Positions 25,866 to 33,737 of a stretch of 64,000 bases of DNA are shown here, piece by piece. The stretch spans positions 22,224 through 86,223 of the forward strand of contig CANQBG010000002.1 of the NCBI GenBank assembly GCA_947588985.1. Direction: 5' to 3'. Numbering within the stretch: position 1 is the first letter of the stretch; each line of letters starts with the position of its first letter. The translations under genes were made by a program, and so were the position numbers. The notes under the pieces are model-generated. The model ran no database searches. It was not told where the DNA came from and saw only the letters and a program-made list of their open reading frames with translations. The stretch is from an uncultured Clostridia bacterium. Lineage in GTDB: Bacteria; Bacillota; Clostridia; Christensenellales; Borkfalkiaceae.

Positions 25866-25991
25866 GTATTTGATAGGATTTTTTGAAAAATTTTTGGGGG
25901 ACGCGAAAATTTTTTTGGGAGAACGCGAGACGGGACGAACGCCGGAAACAGGCGGAAAGCGGCGACGGAGGGAAAACAGAGGGCGCGAAAG

Positions 25992-26013
25992 ACCCCGCGG
26001 AAGGCCGCGGGGT
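25992..26013 (-). terminator. Probable weak terminator after the M23 gene
   Basis: CCCCGCGG-aagg-CCGCGGGG, perfect 8-bp stem, followed on the minus strand by TCTTTCG; about 85 bp beyond the stop at 26096. Confidence 0.5.
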
Positions 26014-26095
26014 GCAATCGGGAATGCGCGATCGGAAAACGAGCGCTGTGGGGTGTGCGAATGAGAAAGATGGGAAGGCGAGGGAAGCGCCCTTT

Positions 26096-26803
26096 TTATT
26101 TCTCGTCGAGTACGGGTTTGATATAGTCGGTGGGATCGACGTAGTCGCCGCTCAAGATGACTTCGAGGTGCAGATGCTCGCCGTCCTTGGCCTCACTGCC
26201 GTAGGCCGTGGCGACTTCCCCGATCTTCTGGCCCACCGTCACGGCGTCGCCCGCCTTCAGACCCTCGACGGGCTCGACGAAGCGATAGACCGACTTCAAG
26301 CCGTCGCCGTGGTCGATGACGATGAGATTGCCGAGCTCGGGGCTCATGCTGATCTCCTCCACCTTGCCCGCGGCCATGCTCCGCACCTCGGTGCCCGCGG
26401 CCGCCGCGAAATCCACCGCCTTATGGCGATACCACCAGCCGTTGATCTGATTCTCGTAGATGGCCGCGTATTCCACCGCGTACGTCTCGCAGTCGATGGG
26501 CGCGACGAACTTGACCGTCTCGCCGCCCGTGGGACCGGAGGGATCGTCGGGCTCTGCGGGATCCGAGGGACCGGTGGGATCCGAAGGTTCGTCGGGGCCC
26601 GCGGGATCGTTCGGATCGTCGGGGCCGGGGTTTTCGGGACCATCGACGGGGGGCTTCTCGACGACGGGGTTCTTCTCCGCCGTGACGAAATAGACGGTGA
26701 GCACCAGCCCCGCGATGAGCAGGAGGGCGCACACGGCGATCAGGGCATAGTAGATGACTTTCTTTTTGCTTTTGGAATTGGGATTGGGATTGGTTTCTTC
26801 CAT
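26096..26803 (-). CDS. SpoIIQ-like membrane-anchored M23 peptidase
   Basis: 235 residues. A short basic cytoplasmic start, one membrane helix (about 16-40), a Pro/Asp/Gly-rich linker (GPDDPNDPAGPDEPSDPTG), then an M23 domain. Metal ligands are visible: YRHKAVDFAA (HxxxD) and HLHLEV at the end. In spore formers SpoIIQ bridges forespore and mother cell by binding SpoIIIAH; clostridial versions keep the metal site, as here. The assignment as SpoIIQ rests on topology, length and the adjoining YwmB-like gene; a vegetative LytM protein is the alternative. Confidence 0.75.
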   Translation of the reverse strand: MEETNPNPNSKSKKKVIYYALIAVCALLLIAGLVLTVYFVTAEKNPVVEKPPVDGPENPGPDDPNDPAGPDEPSDPTGPSDPAEPDDPSGPTGGETVKFVAPIDCETYAVEYAAIYENQINGWWYRHKAVDFAAAAGTEVRSMAAGKVEEISMSPELGNLIVIDHGDGLKSVYRFVEPVEGLKAGDAVTVGQKIGEVATAYGSEAKDGEHLHLEVILSGDYVDPTDYIKPVLDEK

Positions 26804-26888
26804 ATTTTGCCTCCGAAAAATTTGTATGTAGATGATGGACGAGGGCGAGGCGATTTATACCTCCCATCTTTGCGCGCCCGCCGTTTTT

Positions 26889-27311
26889 TCAGAATCCGCC
26901 GAAGATGACGGGCGTGCCCACCTTGGTCATTTCCGCGCTTACCGCGATGTGCAAATTGACCGCATGACCGTTTATGGCGATACCATGTCCGAGAGAGGGG
27001 GCGTAGTAATAATAATTTACGACGCCTGCCGCCTCCTCCGTGAAGAGGAGCTTTGCGGAAAATTTTTTCTCGAGGGCGGCCTTTACGTTCCCCTCGTAGA
27101 GTGTGCTCTCCCCCCGCACGTCGGGGCGGAGGAACTTTTCGAGGGCGGGGGAGGCCGTCTCGACGATGTCCGCGGAGGAAGTCCCCATATAGAGCTCATA
27201 GCTGAGGCCGGGCTCGAACACGGGCGCGGCCATGAGCGCATAGAGGCCCCCCGCGCCGAACAGGCAAAGCGCGAGCAGCAGGATGAGTTTCAAAGTCCCC
27301 GTGCGCAGCAT
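26889..27311 (-). CDS. YwmB-like exported protein
   Basis: 140 residues from ATG 27311, chosen for GGGAGGATTTTTTT before it (the track start at 27329 contains that ribosome site). Signal or anchor helix (LILLLALCLFGAGGLYALM), then an alpha/beta domain ending ...VNLHIAVSAEMTKVGTPVIFGGF, which resembles the C-terminal half of the YwmB family (NLxxAlrx...GxPxI). YwmB often sits near murA-spoIID-spoIIQ in Firmicutes, and here it lies 85 bp before the SpoIIQ-like gene. It is shorter than typical YwmB (about 240), so the call is tentative. One ACCATGTCCG word lies at 26982. Confidence 0.55.
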   Translation of the reverse strand: MLRTGTLKLILLLALCLFGAGGLYALMAAPVFEPGLSYELYMGTSSADIVETASPALEKFLRPDVRGESTLYEGNVKAALEKKFSAKLLFTEEAAGVVNYYYYAPSLGHGIAINGHAVNLHIAVSAEMTKVGTPVIFGGF

Positions 27312-27383
27312 AAAAAAATCCTCCCGCATGATTCGGAAGGATTATCGCCGCATGGGCGCGGATTTATACGTCGCAGGGAAAAA

Positions 27384-27719
27384 TTATCCCCACGCGAGCG
27401 GTTCGCCGCCGAGAATGTGGATGTGAAGGTGGGGAACGGTCTGCCCCGCGGCCTCCCCCTGATTGACGACGAGGCGATACCCCCCTTCGAGCCCGAGGGA
27501 GGGCGCAAGGCGGCCGATCGTAGAAAGCGCGCGCGCGAGCACGCCGGCGCGGGCGTCCGTGAGTTCCGCGAGCGTCTTATAGTGCTCCTTGGGGACGGCG
27601 AGCAGGTGGATCTTCGCGATGGGCGCGATGTCCTTGAATACGACGATCTCCTCGTCCTCGTAGACCTTCGCGGAGGGGATCTCCCCGGCAATGATTTTGC
27701 AGAATACGCAGGTTTCCAT
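27384..27719 (-). CDS. HIT-family nucleotide-binding hydrolase
   Basis: 111 residues, the standard Hint-type length. N-terminal CVFCKIIAGEIPSAKVYEDE with a Cys pair, and the histidine triad HLHIHIL near the end. Family members hydrolyse nucleoside phosphoramidates or dinucleotides; the exact substrate is unknown. It follows mtaB on the same strand (30 bp), the usual Clostridia order prmA-rsmE-mtaB-HIT. AAGGAGA precedes the ATG. Confidence 0.93.
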   Translation of the reverse strand: METCVFCKIIAGEIPSAKVYEDEEIVVFKDIAPIAKIHLLAVPKEHYKTLAELTDARAGVLARALSTIGRLAPSLGLEGGYRLVVNQGEAAGQTVPHLHIHILGGEPLAWG

Positions 27720-27749
27720 GTGATTTCTCCTTATCGAAAATTCGTTGAT

Positions 27750-29024
27750 TTATTTACGGGGACTCGTTTCCAAGGGGCCGGAAACGAGGTCGCACGCCGC
27801 GCCGTCGAGATGGCGTTTTGTGAGCCGAACCTCGTACATGCCCCCCTCCTTTGCCGTCTCATTGTAGACGCGGATGTAGTTTTCGGTGTAGCCGCCGTCC
27901 TCCTCGAAGAGCGCGGTGAGCGTTTTCCCCAAGAAGCGGGAGAGGTAGCGCTCCTGTGCGCGCGCGGCGACTTCCCCGAGCCGTTTTGCGCGCTCCTTTT
28001 TGACGTCTGCGGCAATTTGTACAAGGCGCGCCGCCTGCGTCCCCGGCCGCGGGGAGAAGGGAAAGACGTGCACGCGCGCGAATCCCGCCTCCTCCACGAT
28101 GGAACACGACGAGAGAAAGTCCTCCTCCGTCTCGGTGGGGAAGCCGACGATGATGTCCGTCGTGATGGCGGCCTCCGGAAAGGCCGCGTAAATTTCCTCG
28201 CAGACGGCGAGGTACTCCTCCCGCGTATAGCGGCGGTTCATGGCACGGAGGACGCGCGTAGACCCGCTCTGCAGGGAGAGGTGGAAGTGCGGCGCGACGT
28301 TGCCCGCCGCCTTCATCTTTCGGAGGAAATCCTTGCCCACGATCCCCGCCTCGAGCGAGCCCAAACGGACGCGCGCGGGGAGATCCCGGAGGGCGAGGAG
28401 GAGGTCTCCGAGGTCGCGCTCCCCATCCCGCCATGCCGAGAGGTCGATGCCGGTGAGCACGATCTCCTTCGCCGGGAGGGCAGAGGCCTCCGCGACGATG
28501 GACGAGAGGGCGCGGCTGCGGCTCCTCCCGCGCAGGTAGGGAATAAGGCAGTAGGAACAGAAGCGGTCGCACCCGTCCTGCACCCGCAAAAAGGCGCGCG
28601 TCTTGTTGGACGCGGGCGGGGGGAGCTCGGTGAACTCCGTCTCCGCCTCGAGCATGACCCCCTTGGCGAACGCGCCGACGCGCTCCGCTCCGGCCGGGCC
28701 GATGAACTCGAGCAGGCGGTCCTTGTGCATGGCCCCCGCGACGAGCACGACGCCCGTCCGCTCCGCAAACTCCTCCGCGTTCTCCTGCGCGGCGCAGCCG
28801 AACACGACGACGGGCGCGGCGGGGCTGAATTTCCGCATGCGGGCGATCGCCTGCCGCGACTTCCGCGCCGCTTCCGCCGTGACGGCGCATGTGTTGAGAA
28901 GGTAGAGATCGGCGGGGCCGAGCGCGTCCGTCACCGTGTGCCCGAGATCCGCAAGCCCCCGCATGAGCGAGGCGCTCTCGACCTCATTCTGCTTGCAACC
29001 GAGCGTGAAAATACAGATCTTCAT
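27750..29024 (-). CDS. mtaB: tRNA t6A37 methylthiotransferase MtaB
   Basis: 424 residues from MKICIFTLGCKQNEVES at 29024. Radical-SAM enzyme that converts t6A37 to ms2t6A37 in ANN-decoding tRNAs. Domains: UPF0004 with its three Cys (TLGCKQN, NTCAVT, FGCAAQ), radical SAM with CDRFCSYC binding the 4Fe-4S/SAM cluster, and a TRAM domain at the C-terminus. The start overlaps the rsmE stop (ATGA). Confidence 0.95.
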   Translation of the reverse strand: MKICIFTLGCKQNEVESASLMRGLADLGHTVTDALGPADLYLLNTCAVTAEAARKSRQAIARMRKFSPAAPVVVFGCAAQENAEEFAERTGVVLVAGAMHKDRLLEFIGPAGAERVGAFAKGVMLEAETEFTELPPPASNKTRAFLRVQDGCDRFCSYCLIPYLRGRSRSRALSSIVAEASALPAKEIVLTGIDLSAWRDGERDLGDLLLALRDLPARVRLGSLEAGIVGKDFLRKMKAAGNVAPHFHLSLQSGSTRVLRAMNRRYTREEYLAVCEEIYAAFPEAAITTDIIVGFPTETEEDFLSSCSIVEEAGFARVHVFPFSPRPGTQAARLVQIAADVKKERAKRLGEVAARAQERYLSRFLGKTLTALFEEDGGYTENYIRVYNETAKEGGMYEVRLTKRHLDGAACDLVSGPLETSPRK

Positions 29025-29737
29025 CCGAGTTCTCCGAGCGCGTGCGCCGCGACGGCCACCATGGCGATCGCCGCCGTCTCCGCCCGCAAGATGCGCCGCC
29101 CGAGCGTGACGCCGCGATATCCGAGCGCCACGGCCTCCGCGTATTCCTCCTCCGCAAAGCCCCCTTCGCTGCCCACAACAAGGGCGCACGGGGCCTCGAT
29201 CGCGGACATGCCCCCCTCGTTTTGCATCAGGAACTCGCAAGCGAAGAGTTTTACGGGATACTCCGCGGCGGAGAGGAGGGCCTCCTTTAAGGTGGGAAAA
29301 TAGTCGATCGCGGGGGTCTTGGTCCGAAGGCATTGCTTCGCGGCCTCCCGCGCCACCTTTTTGAGGCGTTCGAGCTTGTTTTCATTCATGTATGCGGCGC
29401 AGAATTTGGAGGAAAAGACGCCCACGCGGCTCACTCCGAGCTCCGTCGCCTTCTGTACGACGAGCTCCGTCTTATCCCCCTTCAAGAGGCCTACGAGAAG
29501 GCAGATCTCGGACATGGGTTCGGTGGACGCGGTCTGCTCCTTCACGACGTGCAGCAACATGCGCCCCTTTTCCACCCCCGTGACGACGGCGGAATACGCC
29601 TTTCCGCTCCCATCGAGGAGGGTGACTTCGTCCCCGACGGTGAGGCGGAGCACATTCTTGGCATGGCGGAATTCGTCGCCCGCGAGCGCCACTTCCTCCG
29701 TGACGCGTTCCACAAAAAATCGCTTGGGAGCCGCCAT
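29021..29737 (-). CDS. rsmE: 16S rRNA m3U1498 methyltransferase RsmE
   Basis: 238 residues from MAAPKRFFVE at 29737. SPOUT methyltransferase: N-terminal PUA-like domain (FFVERVTEEVALAGDEFRHAKNVLRLTVGDEV), then LLVGLLKGDKTELVVQKATELGV and the knot motifs VVGSEGGFAEEEY and VTLGRRILRAETAA. Methylates U1498 of 16S rRNA. Overlaps both neighbours by a few bases. A CGGACATGGGT word lies at 29509. Confidence 0.96.
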   Translation of the reverse strand: MAAPKRFFVERVTEEVALAGDEFRHAKNVLRLTVGDEVTLLDGSGKAYSAVVTGVEKGRMLLHVVKEQTASTEPMSEICLLVGLLKGDKTELVVQKATELGVSRVGVFSSKFCAAYMNENKLERLKKVAREAAKQCLRTKTPAIDYFPTLKEALLSAAEYPVKLFACEFLMQNEGGMSAIEAPCALVVGSEGGFAEEEYAEAVALGYRGVTLGRRILRAETAAIAMVAVAAHALGELG

Positions 29738-30672
29738 CACCGCCTCCCGAACACGAGCGCGCACCAGCCGCCCCGGCTGCGCTCCTCCAAAAGGCGAAGC
29801 CCCTGCGCGGCGTAGGCCTCCGCCACGGCGCCCCGCCGCTCCTCGAGAATGCCCGAGAGCACGACGGTCCCCCCCTCCTCGAGATGGGCGGGAATGGCGG
29901 GCGCGAGCAGCAGGAGCACCTCCGCCGTGATGTTGGCGAGGATGAGGCCGGCCTTCATGGCGGTGTCGTCTAAGAGATTGGTCTCGGAGACGGCGACGTC
30001 CACGCCGTTTTTGGCGGCATTATGTTTGGCGCTGGCGACGGCGATGGGGTCGATATCGGTGAGATAACAGCCCTTCGCGCCGAGTTTTTTGGCCGCGATG
30101 CCCAAGATCCCGCTTCCGCAGCCCACGTCTAAGGCGACGTCGCCCGCCTTGAGATACTTCTGCATGAGCTCGACGCACATCGCCGTCGTCTCGTGTTCCC
30201 CCGTGCCGAAGGCCATGTTGGAGTCGAGAAGGATGACCTTCTCTTCGGGCGCGGCACGGTATTCGATCCACTCGGGCACGACGACCACCTTCCCCAACCG
30301 GATGGGGCGGAAGTGCTTCTTCCAGATCTCGATCCAGTCGTCGCCGTCGATCTCGCGCACGCTCTCCTCGAGGGTGCCGAAGTCGATCTCCCCCGCGGCG
30401 AGCGCCTTCCGCTCGCGGAGGGCGCGCACGATGGCGGGGATCTCCTCCCGCGCGGAGAGCTCCAAAAAGGCCTTGACGAGCACGTCGCTGCGGGGCGTCT
30501 GCAGGGCGGGGTCGAGGTAGTCCCAATAGATCCCGTGGACGCCCGCCTGCAAAGCGACGACGTCGGCGTAGTCGGAGACGGCCACGCCGCCCACGGTGTA
30601 GTCCCAGAGGAGGTCCGCGACGAGCTCGCTCGCCTCCGAAGTCGTCCGGATGGTAAGTTCGAGATATTTCAT
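29737..30672 (-). CDS. prmA: Ribosomal protein L11 methyltransferase PrmA
   Basis: 311 residues from MKYLELTIRTTSEASELV at 30672; the track start at 30972 lies beyond the promoter. N-terminal substrate-recognition domain, then a class I SAM domain with VALDVGCGSGILGIAAKKLGA and LILANITAEVL. Trimethylates L11. First gene of the prmA-rsmE-mtaB-HIT operon; its stop overlaps the rsmE ATG (TGATG). The promoter's -10 box ends 6 nt before the ATG, so the mRNA is probably leaderless. Confidence 0.95.
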   Translation of the reverse strand: MKYLELTIRTTSEASELVADLLWDYTVGGVAVSDYADVVALQAGVHGIYWDYLDPALQTPRSDVLVKAFLELSAREEIPAIVRALRERKALAAGEIDFGTLEESVREIDGDDWIEIWKKHFRPIRLGKVVVVPEWIEYRAAPEEKVILLDSNMAFGTGEHETTAMCVELMQKYLKAGDVALDVGCGSGILGIAAKKLGAKGCYLTDIDPIAVASAKHNAAKNGVDVAVSETNLLDDTAMKAGLILANITAEVLLLLAPAIPAHLEEGGTVVLSGILEERRGAVAEAYAAQGLRLLEERSRGGWCALVFGRR

Positions 30673-30678
30673 GCCTCT

Positions 30679-30707
30679 ATTATAATGGATGGCGCGGCGG
30701 ATGTCAA
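30679..30707 (-). promoter_or_regulatory. Promoter giving a leaderless prmA transcript
   Basis: TTGACA, 17 bp, TATAAT, then AGAGGC and the ATG. The geometry is the same as at trmL. Confidence 0.8.
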
Positions 30708-30756
30708 GGATTTGCAAAAGACGCGCCCGAAATGCCCGAAATCTCGCAATCCCCCC

Positions 30757-30785
30757 TTGCAAAGTAAAAAAAATTGTGCTATAAT
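30757..30785 (+). promoter_or_regulatory. Sigma-A promoter of the purine permease gene
   Basis: TTGCAA, 17 bp, TATAAT, about 29 bp upstream of the ATG. The leader is too short for a purine riboswitch. Confidence 0.85.
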
Positions 30786-30814
30786 ACGGGTAATATCTCA
30801 TTGCAGAGGAATGT

Positions 30815-32320
30815 ATGAAACGACACCGCGCGCCCCACGGCTCCCCGGAAGGGAGCGCCTCCCCCTCAAAACGCGGCTTTCTCGGCCGGCTCGACGCCTT
30901 CTTCGGCATCACGGCCGCAGGGTCCGACTTCAAACGGGAGATCTTAGCCGGGCTCACCACCTTCACGGCCATGGTCTATATCCTCATGGCCAATTCCGAG
31001 ATGTTCGCAAAAGTCATCCCGGCGGAAAACGCCGCCGCGGCCTACGGCGCCGCCTACCTCGCCACGGCGATCGGAGCCGTCGCGGGGACGATGCTCATGG
31101 CCTTCTTCGCCAAAATGCCCCTCGCGCAGGCCTCCGGCATGGGCATCAACGCCTTTATCGTCTACTCGCTCATCCTCGGCGGGACGGGTCTCACCTATGC
31201 CAACTGCATGGCGATCACCCTCCTCAACGGCGCCCTCTTCCTCATCCTCACCCTCACGGGAGTGCGCAAGCGGATCTTCGAGGCCATCCCCGCGGGCATC
31301 CGCCACGCCATCCCCATCGGGATCGGGCTCTTCATCGCCTTTGTGGGGTTGCAGGACGCGGGCGTCATCACCGCCGATCCCTCCACCCTCGTCACTCTCG
31401 TCTCCTTCAACCTCCTCGGCACGAACACCTATTTCAACATGGTCGGCGCGCTCGTCGCCCTCCTCGGCGTCGTCGCCATCGCCGCCTTCGCGAAGAAGAA
31501 CGTGAAGGGCGGGCTCTTTTGGGGCATTCTCGGCTCTACGGCGCTTTACTATGCCCTCACCGGCATCGGCGCGGCCTGCGGGTCCGTCGCGTGCAGGGAG
31601 TTTTACGGGAGCTTCACCCTCACCGACCCCTTCTCCGCCTTCGCCGCGTGGGGGAAGCACTCCTTTGCGGCCGTCTTTACGCAGGGCTTCGATTTCAGCG
31701 GCTACCTCGGCACGCCGGGCAACAATGCGGGCACGCTCGCCGTCCTTCTCGTCACCTCCGAGCTCTCCCTCTGCATGATCGGCATGTTCGACACGGTGGG
31801 CACGCTCTACGGCGCATGCTCCAAGGGCAACCTGCTCGATGAGCGGGGCGTTCCCCTCCGCATGGAACGCATGATGCTCACCGATTCCATCGCTACCTGC
31901 GTGGGCGCGGTGGCGGGGACCTCCACCGTGATCACCTTCGTGGAGTCCTCCTCGGGCGTCGCGGCGGGCGGAAAGACGGGGTTCACCGCCTTCACGGCGG
32001 GGCTTCTCTTCTTAGCCGCCATGCTGCTCTCCCCCATCGCACGGCTCATCCCCGCCCCTGCGACGGCGGCCGCGCTCATCTGGATCGGCGTGCAGATGAT
32101 GTCCTCCGTCACCAAGATCGATTGGGAGGACCCCGCCGACGCCGCCGTGGCCTTCCTCTCCTTCCTCGTGATGCTGCTCGGCTACTCCATCGCCAAGGGG
32201 ATCGGCATCGGCATCCTCGCCTATATCCTCATCATGCTCGTCACGGGGAACGCAAAGAAGGTGCCCGTGCCCACCTATCTCATCGGCGCGCTCTTTCTCG
32301 CCACCTTCCTCCTGACATAA
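30815..32320 (+). CDS. NCS2-family purine permease (AzgA/PbuG-like)
   Basis: 501 residues with about 12-14 membrane helices. AzgA-type landmarks: GITAAGSDFKREILAGLTTFTAMVYILMANSEMFA near the N-terminus, GMGINAFIVYSL (substrate-binding loop), MFDTVGTLYGACSKGNLLDERG and GTSTVITFVESSSGVAAGGKTGFTA. Imports hypoxanthine, guanine or adenine with protons; the exact purine is not decidable here. Single gene with its own promoter, divergent from prmA. Confidence 0.9.
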   Translation: MKRHRAPHGSPEGSASPSKRGFLGRLDAFFGITAAGSDFKREILAGLTTFTAMVYILMANSEMFAKVIPAENAAAAYGAAYLATAIGAVAGTMLMAFFAKMPLAQASGMGINAFIVYSLILGGTGLTYANCMAITLLNGALFLILTLTGVRKRIFEAIPAGIRHAIPIGIGLFIAFVGLQDAGVITADPSTLVTLVSFNLLGTNTYFNMVGALVALLGVVAIAAFAKKNVKGGLFWGILGSTALYYALTGIGAACGSVACREFYGSFTLTDPFSAFAAWGKHSFAAVFTQGFDFSGYLGTPGNNAGTLAVLLVTSELSLCMIGMFDTVGTLYGACSKGNLLDERGVPLRMERMMLTDSIATCVGAVAGTSTVITFVESSSGVAAGGKTGFTAFTAGLLFLAAMLLSPIARLIPAPATAAALIWIGVQMMSSVTKIDWEDPADAAVAFLSFLVMLLGYSIAKGIGIGILAYILIMLVTGNAKKVPVPTYLIGALFLATFLLT

Positions 32321-32415
32321 AAAAACGGCGCATCGCTCGCCGTGTAGAAGAAATCGGGGCCACCCATGTGCGAAACAGACCCATTCGAATCGCATTTTGA
32401 TCCCAAGATAGCACA

Positions 32416-32449
32416 CTGTCCCCGGCGCGAAAGGCTGCGCCGGGGACAG
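32416..32449. terminator. Perfect 13-bp hairpin between converging genes
   Basis: CTGTCCCCGGCGC-gaaaggct-GCGCCGGGGACAG. There is no long T-run, but its place between the converging permease and cyclophilin-like genes fits a shared terminator. The remaining 32321-32415 gap shows nothing else apart from a near-match ACCCATGTGCG. Confidence 0.6.
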
Positions 32450-32495
32450 GATCTTATTGGAAGAAGTTCGCTCTTCCGCCCCGAAGGGGAGAGGA

Positions 32496-33422
32496 TCAAT
32501 ACTTGGTCACTTTGACCGATTTGATGAGGATGGGCATCTCGATCGGCGTCTCGAAGGTGGCCGTGTAGGCGCTCTTGCGGACGCTCTCGAAGGGCTCGTA
32601 TTGGTTGAGCGGCACGTTTTCCTGCGTCGTCGTGAAGGAGAACTCGTCCTCCTCGCTGTGCTCCCCAATGTAATCGCTGATGGCGAGGAGCAGACCGTTT
32701 TGGAGCTGGCCCTCATAGTCCTTCGCCATGCCGAACACGCAGTATTTCTCCGCGAGGTCGTAATTGGGGGCGCTGCTCGGGGAGAGATAGGTGTAGAAGA
32801 GGGACGTCGCGCTGTTCATGACGTAGTTCTCGTATTGGAGCGCCTTCCCATCCGTGGCCTTGCCGCCGTCCGCACGGGCGATCGTCACCTTGTCGGTGAT
32901 CTTGTCGCCCTTGTCGGAATAATACATGACGAGCGCGCCCTGCCTGTGGTCGTACTCGCGGCCATACTCATTCTGCACCTTGCCCGCCTGTTCGCCATAG
33001 ACGGTGTAGAGCCCTTCGCCCTTGTCGGGCGCAATTTGGGTGCCCGCCGTCCGCCAGACGGACTGCGTGAAGGTGATCCCCTTCTCCTCCTCGAGGGCGC
33101 GGACTTCCGTGAAATAGTCCACTTCGCGGAGCTCGTCGTTTTCGAGCTTATAGCCGCCCGTGTAGAGGAAGTTGGCGTCATAGTCGTGGATGCACATGCC
33201 CTCGTAGTAGCCCGCGTCGGCAAGCTCGATGAAGTGCTTCACCGTCTGCGGAGCGTCGGTGCGGGAGAGGACATAGTCCACGGCATAGTCCTTGCCGTTG
33301 AACGAATAGGTGATGGTGAGCTCGGGGTTGGTCGTCGTACAGCCGGAAAACGCCATGAGCACGCCCGCGGAGAGGGCGACGGTCAGGGCGACGGCGCCCA
33401 TTTTGAAGAATTTCTTATTCAC
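32496..33422 (-). CDS. Cyclophilin-like lipoprotein
   Basis: 308 residues from a GTG start with AGGAGG spaced well upstream. Lipoprotein signal peptide (ALSAGVLMAFSGC; Cys about 28). The mature part has a cyclophilin-type frame (AVDYVLSRTDAPQTVKHFIELADAGYYEGMCIHDYDANFLYTGGY), matching APxTVxNFxxLxxxGYYdGxxFHR, but the catalytic Arg of FHR is replaced (IHD) and long insertions are present. It is likely an extracytoplasmic foldase-derived protein; activity is uncertain. Promoter upstream. Confidence 0.75.
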   Translation of the reverse strand: MNKKFFKMGAVALTVALSAGVLMAFSGCTTTNPELTITYSFNGKDYAVDYVLSRTDAPQTVKHFIELADAGYYEGMCIHDYDANFLYTGGYKLENDELREVDYFTEVRALEEEKGITFTQSVWRTAGTQIAPDKGEGLYTVYGEQAGKVQNEYGREYDHRQGALVMYYSDKGDKITDKVTIARADGGKATDGKALQYENYVMNSATSLFYTYLSPSSAPNYDLAEKYCVFGMAKDYEGQLQNGLLLAISDYIGEHSEEDEFSFTTTQENVPLNQYEPFESVRKSAYTATFETPIEMPILIKSVKVTKY

Positions 33423-33460
33423 AAACAGCCTCCTGAATGTCTCGATAGGAATACACTCCT

Positions 33461-33489
33461 ATTTTACCCGTATTTTTTCCATCCGTCAA
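33461..33489 (-). promoter_or_regulatory. Sigma-A promoter of the cyclophilin-like gene
   Basis: TTGACG, 17 bp, TAAAAT on the minus strand, about 40 bp before the GTG start. Confidence 0.8.
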
Positions 33490-33635
33490 GTGCTTTCGGC
33501 GGATTCTCGGTGAAAATTGTGTTATGAACGCAAAAATCCGCCCATAAAGCGCGCCCCTTCGGCGGACGTGCCGCCTTTCCGCGGCTCGGGTTTTATTTGG
33601 TGAGATAGGATTTCCCATCCCGCGCGGGGAGTTTC

Positions 33636-33660
33636 AGTTGTTTACAAATTGTAATCAACT
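33636..33660. promoter_or_regulatory. 25-bp palindrome with TTACAAATTGTAA core
   Basis: AGTTGTTTACAAATTGTAATCAACT is an almost perfect palindrome; the TACA...TGTA core resembles BlaI/MecI-type operators. It lies in the 315-bp gene-free gap 33423-33737, with an ACGCGCGAGCGCGT palindrome nearby (33691-33704). No promoter or open frame of its own was found, so what it controls is unclear. Confidence 0.45.
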
Positions 33661-33707
33661 GACCCATCCCCTCCTTTGGCGGGATGGCGCACGCGCGAGC
33701 GCGTAGG

Positions 33708-33731
33708 AAAAAGCCCCCCGAGGAGGGAGGG
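33708..33731 (-). terminator. Terminator after the MreB-like gene
   Basis: Minus strand GCCCTCC-ctcctc-GGGGGGC followed by TTTTT, 7 bp past the stop of the gene at 33738. Confidence 0.75.
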
Positions 33732-33737
33732 CATAGG

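Noticed and set aside
26832-29303. Plus ORF of 823 aa
   Set aside because: Runs antisense through HIT, mtaB and rsmE, all recognised by catalytic motifs.
30786-30814. Purine riboswitch before the permease gene
   Set aside because: The leader is under 30 nt.
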